Source: Lindgomyces ingoldianus (Eukaryota; Ascomycota; Dothideomycetes; Pleosporales; Lindgomycetaceae). Taken from it: 64,000 nucleotides of DNA. The notes under the pieces are model-generated. The model was given only the letters and a program-made list of their open reading frames with translations, had not been told where the DNA came from and ran no database searches. The DNA lies in NCBI RefSeq assembly GCF_010093535.1, contig NW_022985162.1, positions 1,648,387-1,712,386 on the forward strand, written 5' to 3'. The position numbers were made by a program, and so were the translations under genes. This document shows, piece after piece, positions 1 through 9,142 of the stretch (within the stretch, counting starts at the first letter, position 1; each line of letters opens with the position of its first letter).

Positions 1-49
1 ACGTGTGTTAGTGAGAAAGTGCGACCGAGTTGGTGATTGCCCTCCGTAC

Positions 50-443
50 CTTTAGATTTGCGACCTCCCGGGTCTGTGTGCGAATCTGGTTTTGTGATAA
101 CTCGGCATCCGCCTTGAGTTGATCCAATTGCATTAGAGCATCATCCAATTCCACTTCCAGCCCATCCGAGCGCGCTTGTTCTTCCTCCAACTGTTCATGA
201 AGATCGTCGATCTGATCACGTAGGAGCAATTGGCTGAGTCGCAGCTTCCGAATCTCTTCGTCCTTGGCGACTACTTGGACTGAGTGCTTGCTTCGTTCAA
301 GACTAAGCTCAAGGCCTGCAGTGCGAAGTGAATGCTGCAACTGAACGATGAAACGTTAGATGATAGTTACCGCTCTTGCAGTCGAAGTCTATACTTACGT
401 CTTCTATTTCAGGAATATCATCTAACTCCATGTTTGAAAACAT
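50..443 (-). CDS. Coiled-coil protein, 5' part only (runs off the window)
   Basis: Two exons are visible. Exon 1 (443-399) encodes 15 residues beginning MFSNMELDDIPEIED. It is followed by a 53-nt intron with a GTAAGT donor and a TTCAG acceptor. Exon 2 (340-50) gives 97 residues that are almost wholly charged heptad sequence (for example LRDQIDDLHEQLEEEQ), so a long parallel coiled coil is expected. Exon 2 ends at a GTACGG donor, and a CTCACTAAC branch-site motif lies near position 10, so the gene continues to the left of the window. I do not recognise the family; structural roles (spindle pole, cytoskeleton, membrane tether) are possible but unsupported. The start is the first ATG, in good frame with the spliced exon. 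The exon structure is convincing; the function is unknown. Confidence 0.6.
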
Positions 444-850
444 TTTTATAATTCTGTTCTTTGAATGATGCAGATGAGCGTAAGGCGTAGGACAGGTTCA
501 GAACTTTAGAGGGGTGCGGTCGACGCGTCGATAAACAAACACTCGGCTTGGCAAGACGTTCTGTGCCAAGACGTCGTCTTTTTCTTATATAATCGCTATC
601 ACGTGGTAGTAATGAAGGGTCTGCTTATGTAGACGGTGAAAGATGAGGTGAAATAGAATATAAACAAACAGAGCAGTTCGCCACAGTAAAATTCATCGAA
701 AGTAGATAGCCCTGATCTACTTTAGACCCCTGTCAAAAAATCTTGGCAGGTGGATTACGTACGCCCAAAAGGCCACGGAGACCTCAGTGTTCAAGCATCA
801 AGCACAACCGTGAGCTTTGGTTTTCTTCGTCTTTCACTCCTCAACCTACA
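444..850. other. Intergenic, divergent promoter region
   Basis: This 407-bp stretch separates the leftward coiled-coil gene from rightward OST3, so it should hold both promoters. I see no ORF or RNA gene in it. A CT-rich stretch just upstream of the OST3 start is typical of fungal core promoters. Confidence 0.5.
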
Positions 851-1999
851 ATGCGGTGGCTACAGATCCTCACGGCTTCGGTCATTCCTTTCACTGCTCT
901 GGCAGCCAAGAAGCCCTTCGGCGACCGATTCAACGACTACCGTGCCAAATCGCTGTCCTCGGGTCCGCTGAAGCTGGACGACCAAGCGTATGCTCAATTG
1001 ACCAAAGCACCAAGAGACTACTCTGTTGCAGTCCTGCTGACGGCGCTGGAGACGAGATTTGGTTGCACTCTGTGCCGAGAGTTTCAGCCAGAATGGGAAC
1101 TATTGGGCAAGAGCTGGTTGAAGGGTGACAAGAATGCGGAGAGTCGATTACTATATGGAACACTGGATTTCGTGGATGGCAAGAACACTTTCCAAGCTGT
1201 ATAACAATCCCTTCCTTTATAATGAAACGTGATTGCTAATCTGCATGTGTAGTTGATGCTCCAGACTGCCCCAATCCTCCTCTTCTTCCATCCCACCGTT
1301 GGACCGAATGCGAAGCTTGACTCTCAGCCAGCCAAGTTCGAATTCACGGGCGGGTAAGTGTCCAGTCGTACAACTATTCATCTATACAGTCTAATTCTCC
1401 ATAGTCCGCAATCCGCCGAGCAGATTCACAAATGGGTCTCCCGACAGCTCCCCGCCGATGTTCCGAAACCTGTAGTGCAGCGACCTATCAACTACATCAA
1501 GATTGTTTCTGTGACCACCGCCATTCTTGGTGTGATTACCCTTTTCGCGGTCGCGGCTCCTTACCTTGTTCCTATCCTACAAAACCGCAACCTCTGGGCC
1601 GCCTTCAGCCTAATCGCCGTTCTTCTCTTCACCAGCGGACACATGTTCAACCATATCAGAAAAGTCCCTTATGTATCTGGTGATGGTAAGGGCGGTATTA
1701 GCTACTTTGCTGGCGGGTTCAGCAATCAGTTTGGCTTGGAGTCGCAGATTGTTGCCGCGATATGTAAGTTGTTCCTATTGAGTAGTGCATTGGCTATACT
1801 GATATACCCACTTCTAGATGGAGTTCTTTCTTTCGCCACAATCTCTCTTGCCTTGAAGGTACCCCGCATTGCGGACCCTAGGGCCCAACAATTTGCTGTC
1901 TTCTTGTGGAGTGGTGTTGTGCTCTGCATGTACAGCTTCCTCTTGAGCGTCTTCCGGATGAAGAACGGAGGATACACATTCTGGCTGCCTCCCTTCTAG
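851..1999 (+). CDS. OST3: Oligosaccharyltransferase subunit OST3/OST6 family
   Basis: Thioredoxin-like subunit of the ER oligosaccharyltransferase that N-glycosylates nascent secretory proteins; it transiently binds substrate cysteines. Four exons (851-1198, 1253-1353, 1405-1763, 1818-1999) join without frame conflict into 329 aa. Visible parts: a signal peptide (residues 1-18, ending TALAAKK), a lumenal thioredoxin-like domain with the redox motif CTLC, the conserved stretch QTAPILLFFHPTVGP after intron 1, then four hydrophobic membrane segments ending LPPF. Length matches fungal Ost3p. All introns have GT-AG ends (GTATAA, GTAAGT, GTAAGT donors). I chose the ATG at 851 because it begins the signal peptide; the open frame extends further upstream but that part looks like 5' leader. 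Ost3 and Ost6 are paralogues in yeast while most Pezizomycotina have one gene, so the symbol covers the family. Confidence 0.96.
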
Positions 2000-2616
2000 A
2001 AACTCAACACTCCGTGAATCAAGAATCTTTTCAAAGGTGACAAACAGGCCGTCCGAATGCTACTAACTGATGCATTATTTGGACAAGAGGGGTACAGGGC
2101 AAGATGAACGTGATCAGATGTATTATAAAACTGTTGCGCATATGGGCTTTTCCATGTGCCTTATATCAGGCGTTGGGGAGGAACTAGCGAATTAAAAGCA
2201 TTTGCTTAAACTTAACACCAAACTGTTTACAGCTATTACTCCTCCCATAACCCAATTTTAAGACGAAGGATTATAGTAAGGCAGCATATGCATTGTTAAG
2301 GTCGCACATAAGTAGGAGCTCTCCCGCCGTTTTATCAAACTCTTCCAATGAATAGGGAAACTCCTTCACCACTTTGAGTGAAGAAATGTGCACCAGTTAC
2401 AACACAGCGTCAATGCATCCTCAGTGAGAGAGCTGGGACCGTTGCATCATGTTGCGAAATTTCCAAACTTACGAGACCGCATTCAGTCAACGCTCGCGTC
2501 AGCAGCCCGCTTTGTCATCCAAAGGAGGAGTATATAAAGGAACCAGACAGGTCGAGTCCTCCCGTTTTGTATTCCGTATCCCTTTTAACTATTTCTCTCG
2601 AACATCTTCTCTAGGA
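2000..2616. other. Intergenic between OST3 and O-methyltransferase
   Basis: This 617-bp stretch carries the OST3 3' end and the methyltransferase promoter. Apart from the TATA motif annotated separately, I see no gene or repeat. Confidence 0.5.
2531..2538 (+). promoter_or_regulatory. Candidate TATA box
   Basis: TATATAAA lies 86 bp upstream of the O-methyltransferase ATG and is followed by a CT-rich stretch. A consensus TATA box at this distance suits a regulated, non-housekeeping gene. It is inferred from the motif and spacing only. Confidence 0.45.
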
Positions 2617-3464
2617 ATGTCGACCACAATGCCCGAGGAGATATTCGAGAAATATCCATCCCTAAAGAAGTTCAAGGACGAAGGGTATTCAGAGGTCCGC
2701 TATTTTCTTTCCGCTAATATTTAAACACTTTCTAACTAAAAATAGTGGAAAGGCGGTCGAGAACGTGCACTCCTCGCGTACATCAAACAACACTCCGAGT
2801 TCGCACAAATGCATGATAGCCCGTCGAAGGTGTTGAAGGCCATGGATGACTTCGCCAGCCAAGAGGATTTCCTGATCAACATCGGAAGCGACAAAGGCCG
2901 CATTGTAGCCGACCTCCTCACTGAAAATAAACCAAAAGTTCTAGTTGAGCTGGGCGGATACGTCGGATACTCAGCGATCCTGTTCGCAGACCAAATGCGG
3001 AGGAGTGCAGGAACTGACCGCCCGCCCCGCCTCTGGAGCCTCGAATTTGAACCAGAATTCGCTGCTATCGCAAAGGAGCTGATCGCCATTGCCGGGCTCA
3101 CGGAAGTTGTCACCGTTGTGACAGGACCTGCTGATGAGTCGCTTCGGAATTTGAAGGCTGACGGCGAGTTGGAGCATATCGATTTCCTGTTTATAGATCA
3201 TGTCGAGGATCTGTATGAGCAGGATCTTAAGGTTTGCGAGGAGCTTGGGTTGCTGAAGACGGGTTCCGTTGTAGTGGCTGATAATGTGGTGAGACCAGGC
3301 GCGCCAAAATATAGAGAATATGTGAGGGGTCACCCAGGGCTGAGGAGCTGGGGTGTGAGGGGACTGATAATGCCTGGAGAGTTAGAAGTTAGTATTCCAC
3401 TACGTTTCTTGCAACATTGTGCTGATTCACCAAGGACGAACTGGAAGTGAGTGAAATGTTGTGA
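2617..3464 (+). CDS. SAM-dependent O-methyltransferase, catechol-O-MT/CCoAOMT-like
   Basis: A small (249 aa) class I methyltransferase of the catechol O-methyltransferase family (Methyltransf_24/3 type), moving methyl from SAM to a hydroxyl on a small, probably phenolic, substrate. Three exons: 2617-2694, 2746-3387 and 3435-3464. Motif I is VLVELGGYVGYSAIL (SAM-binding loop); FLFIDHVEDLY carries the metal/catalytic Asp; VVVADNVVRPGAP is the later motif with the Asp-Asn metal ligands. The first donor is GTCCGC, which is weak, but the join GYSE-WKGGRERALL is in frame. The last intron (47 nt, GTTAGT donor) restores the family's usual acidic tail DELEVSEML; without it the frame ends in an unrelated tail. 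There is no adjacent biosynthetic cluster, so the substrate cannot be named. Confidence 0.88.
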
Positions 3465-3702
3465 CGGAGTCGTTTTTAGCTCACAAAGTCTCTTCCTATT
3501 ATTGAGTGTTCAACATTACTATAAGTGTTTTGATTCGGGAGACGCACAAGCTCATATATGAATATCAGAAGGGCCTAGAGATCCTGCATTATCTATGTCA
3601 TGCACGTGTTAAGATGGTATATTAACGAGAATCCTAACCTCTATTTTAATGGACTTCAGCCTTCCAGTTATTCCTGTCGGCTTCATAGCTGATATGGAAG
3701 AG

Positions 3703-4944
3703 TCAAAATACTGTACCATCGCTTTTGATCATAATCGGGCTCGATTTCGTTTCCGGACGACGCCGTGTCGCAACCTCACGACCAGACTTCCACGTGCCGG
3801 CCTCAAGTAGTTGTGCCAGGGTCAAGTCAACTCCGTTCATCCGAGATAGAACCATGCTGTACAGTTTGTCAATCAGCACCAACGTCATGACCCGCCACTC
3901 AACAATAACATCATCTCCTGCCTCGAAGAGTGGTAGTTGCCCGCCAGATGCTCTCAAGCCTCGATTGAGTACCTCCTTTTTCAGTGACAGCACTCCCAAA
4001 TCGACGAAGAGACCACCATTGCGGTATTCAGCTAAGGCGGTCAGGAACTCAGTGTTAGTCCATTGCAAGCCTAAGACTCGTTGAATAGGCACTATTAGGG
4101 AGTAAGTAAGCCACTGGGTGAGCTTGTGAAAGGGCTGAATGTATTCTGCGCTGCTGTCCTTGGAATCCGAGGACGTGGCTTGTTTCTGCAAAGTACTTAA
4201 TGGCCATGCGTCGCCGATAGGGTGTCTGCCGATGGTTGTGCGATCGCTAGGCCAGATAGGGATGATAAGTGACTGGAGGATATCCTATAGTATGAGAATG
4301 TCCACTTTTGAAGACTTTCTAGCAGACTTTACAATGTGATCTGGGGGTGGCCTCAGCAAGCTTTCTAGAATAATCTAGTGCGTAGCTAGGTGGACTTACC
4401 AACAAGATTTCCTGGGCGACCTTCGGCACCGAACACGTCAGAATGAGCAAGTAAGGATTCCCCTAAACTCCGGAGCAGCCCTGCACGAGTGTCAACACCG
4501 GGCATTGGGTTACTATCCGAAACTTGAAACCCTTTTTCCAGTGTATCCGTCTTGAGCTGTTCTAAACCCTTGCCTGTGAGCCATTTCAATTAACACATGA
4601 GCACACTTGAAGATCCACAGGTGATTACCGTCAACCAAATGCGTCTTCGCATCCTTCTCCGCTGCAAAAGCCAGCGAATTGAACATGTGTAAGCTAGCCA
4701 CTGCAATGCCTTCGCTCCGCTCATACTCTTGCTCCACCCCAGGCTCAACGTAACGTCAGTAATCACCAGAACCAGCATCCAAGAGGACAGAGACAAAGAA
4801 CAGATCGATTAGACGACGGGTGATCTCAAGGTCATCGCACCCTCCTTTCTTCCAATCTTGTATCATGTTTGCGATGCGAGGCACACCACCTACCTCGAAA
4901 TGCTGCCAGCGGCCATGGGGGGCTCGCACTTGCTTCATTATATC
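3703..4944 (-). pseudogene. Broken URC4-like (DUF1688) uracil-catabolism gene
   Basis: The DUF1688 family (Urc4 of the yeast URC uracil-degradation route) is recognised from HGRWQHFEVGGVPRI, RRLIDLFFVSVLLDAGSG, ERSEGIAVASLHMF, GFQVSDSNPM, RPGNLV and the C-terminal SSPIMIKSDGTVF. Two introns (4628-4574 and 4399-4341) have good signals and rejoin the family sequence. Two in-frame stops lie exactly where family Trp codons belong: TGA at 4758-4756 (after DAGSGDY, where W-R-Y is expected) and TAG at 4287-4285 (in ILIL-stop-DILQSLIIPIWP). Both are one G-to-A change from TGG, the RIP direction. The first roughly 60 residues of the family are also missing, since sequence beyond 4944 belongs to a NACHT relic on the other strand. 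The gene is therefore dead and 5'-truncated. Confidence 0.85.
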
Positions 4945-4984
4945 GTCCAGATGCTTTGGCCTGCAGCAGCGTAGATCATCAGTG

Positions 4985-5325
4985 GAGAGTTGAATCTCTC
5001 AAAATGCTGTTGGAACAAGCCATACGGAGCCTTGGAACGTCTTCTATGGTCTATTTCATTGATGCGTTAGATGAGTGCGAGGAAAACCAGGTCCGGGATA
5101 TGATATCCATTTGCAAGCATATAGGGGAGCTTACCGTGTCAGCCGGTATCAAGTTCTGAGTCTTTTCTTCAAGCAGGCATTACCCACATATAACGATCCA
5201 GAAAGCCTGGATCTAGCTCTAGAAGGATAAGAATGGCGCAATCAGGACATAGCCAATTACCTTGACAGCGAGCTAAAGATTGGACATAGTAAGCTTGCAG
5301 AGAAAGTCCGAGTAGAGCCTTTCTC
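4985..5325 (+). pseudogene. NACHT-domain STAND (NLR-like) gene fragment
   Basis: A short relic of a fungal NACHT NTPase. The Walker B region reads MVYFIDALDECEENQVRDM (about 5040-5100) and is followed by KHIGELTVSAGIKF. Family sequence then continues past a TGA (expected Arg, CGA) with SSRHYPHITI. After a frameshift it continues as NQDIANYLDSELKIGHSKL, preceded by a TAA where Gln (CAA) is expected. The P-loop half and everything after about 5325 are absent. The nonsense codons are C-to-T type. It lies head-on against the truncated URC4 relic, so a rearrangement joined them. It has no coding capacity. Confidence 0.7.
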
Positions 5326-5368
5326 CGAGGGTGGGTCATTCATCTTCGTCGGGGCTTGTTGGCTTGCG

Positions 5369-5995
5369 TTATGCTGTTGGTTCTTTCTGCTTTGGGCCTG
5401 GTGCGGGCTTTGCTGAGTTAGCAGCTGTCTTCTTTGAGGCCGCTTCCCCTTTATTCGGCGTTTGCTTGGGTTCCTCGGCGTCCTCACCCTTCCTCTTGCC
5501 CTGAGACGGGTTTGGAGATTCCCAGTGCAGCACTCATACTGTTTGACACCTAGGCACTCCGCAACCGACAGCCACAGCAAAGAAGGGAGCACAGTGGCTG
5601 CCATGACCTAGGATATTCCGCAGACGGATCGACAAGCTCGATATGTTATACTCCTCTTGCTCTTCTTCTCCGATTTCTGTCGATCGGTTTATAGCCAGCA
5701 CCCTTCACAGGCTTCTTCAACTTGTAAACTCTCCACTTCATATACCTTCTTGGGCTCCCCTTCTAGCTTCATAATCCACTCAAGGAATCTCCAACTTCCC
5801 CTCCTTGAGTGCATTCAGCAATCGCACTTGTGCTGCCATTTTGTCCTTTGTTAGCGGCAGTTCATAGCAGCTAGGCTGTGTAACTAGGCTGTGCCGTGTA
5901 CCAAACCCCAGCCTGATCCTTTGGTGGGGGAAATTGGTTGCAGGTTCTTGGACTTCTTGGTAGGGACCTTGGGCTCGGGTTGTAAAAGCGCTGTT
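5369..5995 (-). pseudogene. Decayed gene for a Lys/Pro-rich protein
   Basis: Several protein-like pieces lie in order on the minus strand but in broken frames: PEPKVPTKKSKNLQPISPT near 5980-5925, then MAAQVRLLNALKEGKLEIP near 5840-5785 ending at TGA (perhaps a former Trp or Arg), and finally GKRKGEDAEEPKQTP and a Lys/Ala/Pro tail ending in TAA at 5371-5369. The composition (short helical core, basic disordered tail) resembles small Myb/SANT-like nuclear proteins that fungi carry in accessory DNA, but I do not recognise a specific family. It sits between two certain pseudogenes and is judged dead. Confidence is low because no full reading frame can be rebuilt. Confidence 0.35.
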
Positions 5996-6045
5996 AGCTT
6001 CGTGATTGAAGCGCAGGGTTGACGGTTATCCTTTGAAACCGAGAC

Positions 6046-8278
6046 AGCCACTGTTCATGAGGTTTTAAACGTGTCACCCGGTGCTCCTTCCTGTCTGAGC
6101 GTTTCTCCAGAAATACAGGATATCCCTCCTTTGGACCATACCACCTCGGACAGAGCTTTTGCTTGGCTCACTTCTCAGGGGTGCTACATGGAAAGCTGCA
6201 TCTATCGGTGGACACCTCAGAATTGGGCAACCAGATTTTGTCAGAATCAAAGATGCTGCCTAGATCTCAAATACCACCATCGCAACAAGCTGGCGGCCGC
6301 GCAAAGAAGACCCAAGATGCGGTGACATCGATAATCCTCAGCCAATGGCACATTCTGCAACTCGTTGAAGGAAGGATAATAGCCATTAATCGCTTGGACG
6401 ATACAGTCGTGCTGGATCAGGGTGTTTTGGAGCCTGGCCAGAGCGCTCTTGGGCTTGTTGCAGACATCAAGAAGAACACGTACTGGCTTTTCACCACGCA
6501 AGAAATATTCGAGATCGTTGTCACCGACGAAAGTAGAGATGTGTGGAAGATTCTCTTGAAAGCCTAACATTTCGAGGCCGCTTCTCAGTTTGCCAAAACC
6601 TCATCTCAGAAAGACTCTGTGGCAACGGCATCCGGCGACTATCTGGTTGGAAAGGCGCAGTATCTTGAGGCAGCCTCGGTGTACGGTCGGAGCACCAAGC
6701 CCTTTGAGCAAGTGGCTCTCACTTTCATCGACAAAGGAGAACAAGACGCTTTACGGAAGTATCTCCTGGCAAAGCTGACAACTCTAAAGAAGTCTGCTGT
6801 CATGCAGAGAGTGATGGTGGCTACCTGGCTCGTTGAACTCTACATGGCGAAGCTCAACACTCTAGACGACACCATCACAACCAAGGCCGAGCTCTCGGAG
6901 AGCATGAACACAGCCGAAACTCAAGACAAACTGTCCGTGATTAGGAAAGACTTCCAGGACTTTGCCACAAAGTACAGGACTGATCTTGATCGCAAGACGG
7001 TGTATGGAATTATTAGCAGTCATGGGAGAGAGGAGGAGCTCTTGTTCTTTGCAACCGTTGTCAATGACTACAATTACGTCCTTGCATACTAATTGCAAAG
7101 GGAGCGCTGGCAAGAGTCTCTGGACGTGCTTAAGAAGCAGACAAATCCGGATATCTTTTACAAGTACAGCAGCGTCCTGATGGAGCATGTACCAGTAGAT
7201 CTCGTTGAGATTATGATGAGGCAGGCTAACCTTGATGCTCAAAAGCTCATCCCCGCCTTTCTAAACTACAACAACATCACGAAAGCCCCGCTGAACCTGA
7301 ACCAGGCCGTGCGATACCTTTCGTTTGAGATCAACCAACATCAATCGACTGATGCTGCCGTCCACAACACACTCATATCAATATATGCCTCACATCCGAT
7401 CAACGACGAATCTGCGCTTCTCGACTATTTGAAAGCACAATCGTACGCCCACGAACAGAACTATGACGCCGACTTCGCCCTCCGTCTTTGCATACAGCAT
7501 AAGCGAGTCCAAAGCTGCGTCCACATCTATAGTTCCATAAGCCAGTACGTCAAAGCTGTCGACCTTGCCCTTGAGTACGACGAAGTCGATCTCGCAAGCA
7601 GCGTCGCCGACCGGTCTGACACTGAGCCAGCACTGCGAGAAAAAACTCTGGCTTGCTATCGCCAAGAAAGTAATTTCCCAATCATCAGGCATCAAAACCG
7701 CAATCGAATTCCTGCGTCGAGTCGATTTGCTGAGGATAGAGGATTTGATACCTTTCTTCCTGGATTTTGTCGTGATCGATGACTTTAAAGAAGAAATCTG
7801 CGCCGCGCTCGAAGACTACTCACGCAAAATGGATGAGAGTGAAGAAACCGCCGCACACATTAAAACCGACATCAAGACCCTCGGACAATGCTACGCAATT
7901 GTGGAGCCCGGAGAAAGATGCTATGTCTGTGGACTGCCGTTGTTGGCGAGACAGTTCTTCGTATTTCCATGCCAGCACGCCTTTCATAGCGATTGTCTCG
8001 CTAAAAAGGTCGTTGAGCTTGCGGGTATTGCAAGAGGCAAGCGAATCGCGGAACTTCAGATGGAGGTTAGTAAGGGGGCGAGTGTGGGTGCAAAGAGGGA
8101 AAAGGCGATTAGAGAGCTGGATGCCTTGGTGGGGTCTTCTTGGTAAATTTTTAAGCTCATGTCAATGATCGTTGCTAATAAATGTGCGTACAGTGTGCTG
8201 CGTAGCGAAATGGCCGTCAAGTTGATTGATGAGCCGTTTATATCTGCGACGGATGATAGAGAGGAATGGGCGCTGTAG
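6046..8278 (+). pseudogene. Broken, 5'-truncated VPS18 (PEP3) copy
   Basis: Similarity to Vps18, a core subunit of the HOPS/CORVET vacuolar tethering complexes, runs from the end of the beta-propeller (FETETATVHEV) through LVEGRIIAINRLDD, the clathrin-repeat helices and the C-terminal RING (CYVCGLPLLARQFFVFPC). The first roughly 300 residues are absent. Lesions: a -1 frameshift near 6180 (LTSQG then VLHGKL in another frame), TAA at 6565-6567 (Gln expected in KA-Q-HFEAASQ), TAA at 7090-7092 (Trp expected before QRERW) and a +1 shift in an A-run at about 7640-7645. A final intron (GTAAAT to ACAG) still joins to the family tail DDREEWAL. There the RING cysteine expected in VLCSEM has become Arg (VLRSEM). 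A functional VPS18 must lie elsewhere. Confidence 0.85.
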
Positions 8279-9142
8279 GGGTGAGAGGAGATACTTGTGG
8301 TTGAGATATGTTTAGATACCTAACATGAGATAATACGCACGCATTGATAATTCAGCTTGTCCTGCATTCACGTGCAATAGAGATTTAAGTTTCTGAAGTT
8401 GTTTTGCTTCGAAAAATTAGAAAGAAGCCCATTTCTATCTTTCATTCACGAAATATCAATCTCCAGCCTGATGGTGTCATGATTAAGATAGTCCTTGTTT
8501 ACAAACCGATGTATCTTAAACCGTGACTGTATATGCAACCTGCGGTACATGGACGATACGCAGCTCATGTCAAATGCCGTAAGACTGGCAATTCTTGCCG
8601 TTAGAAGTTATGCAGCTCGGGCGATATCTTGGTTATTACATCGATGCACTGGGACCCTTGAGCATCAAAAGAGATTAAAGGTAGATATGGCTGCTGAGAG
8701 CTTTCGAATTATATCTCCGCACATGCTGAACCGATAAATTTGTACAACTCACAATACTTCAAGTTTCCTTTTCTGAGAGGAGTGAGCATTTCGCAAAGAT
8801 TTTTTTATGTTAGCGGCAAGGAACCCAATATTGTGTATAACTATTAATCTAAATAGTGAAGAAATAAAAGAGGTAGAGAGAAGCATAGAAGGGTGGACTG
8901 ATGGCTGGTTCAGTCTATTGGGCAGGACTACACCCGCTTGACGCAAGCATGCAAGCTATACTACGAAATTCAAGTCTACGTAATACAACTTAAACAAAAA
9001 AGTACCGCACTTAAGATTACAATAAGGAGGGAATTCCCCACGTTCTTTGTCCTACAAAGGTCACGGGGTGTTCCGAATAAGAAGAGGAAAGTAGGTAAGC
9101 CAGGGTATCTCAAAAGGGAGTCCATCGAATCTATAAGTCTTG
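8279..9142. other. Intergenic, no gene seen
   Basis: AT-rich 864-bp stretch between the VPS18 relic and the 3' end of the first kinase. Only short ORFs without recognisable features occur. Nothing else is supported. Confidence 0.5.

Noticed and set aside
7630..7660. Programmed +1 frameshift in VPS18
   Set aside because: It lies in a plain A-run and the gene has other stops and a missing 5' half, so mutation is simpler.
3703..8278. Reassigned genetic code or UGA/UAG readthrough
   Set aside because: Intact genes in the window end at all three stop codons and contain none internally; frameshifts and truncations accompany the stops.
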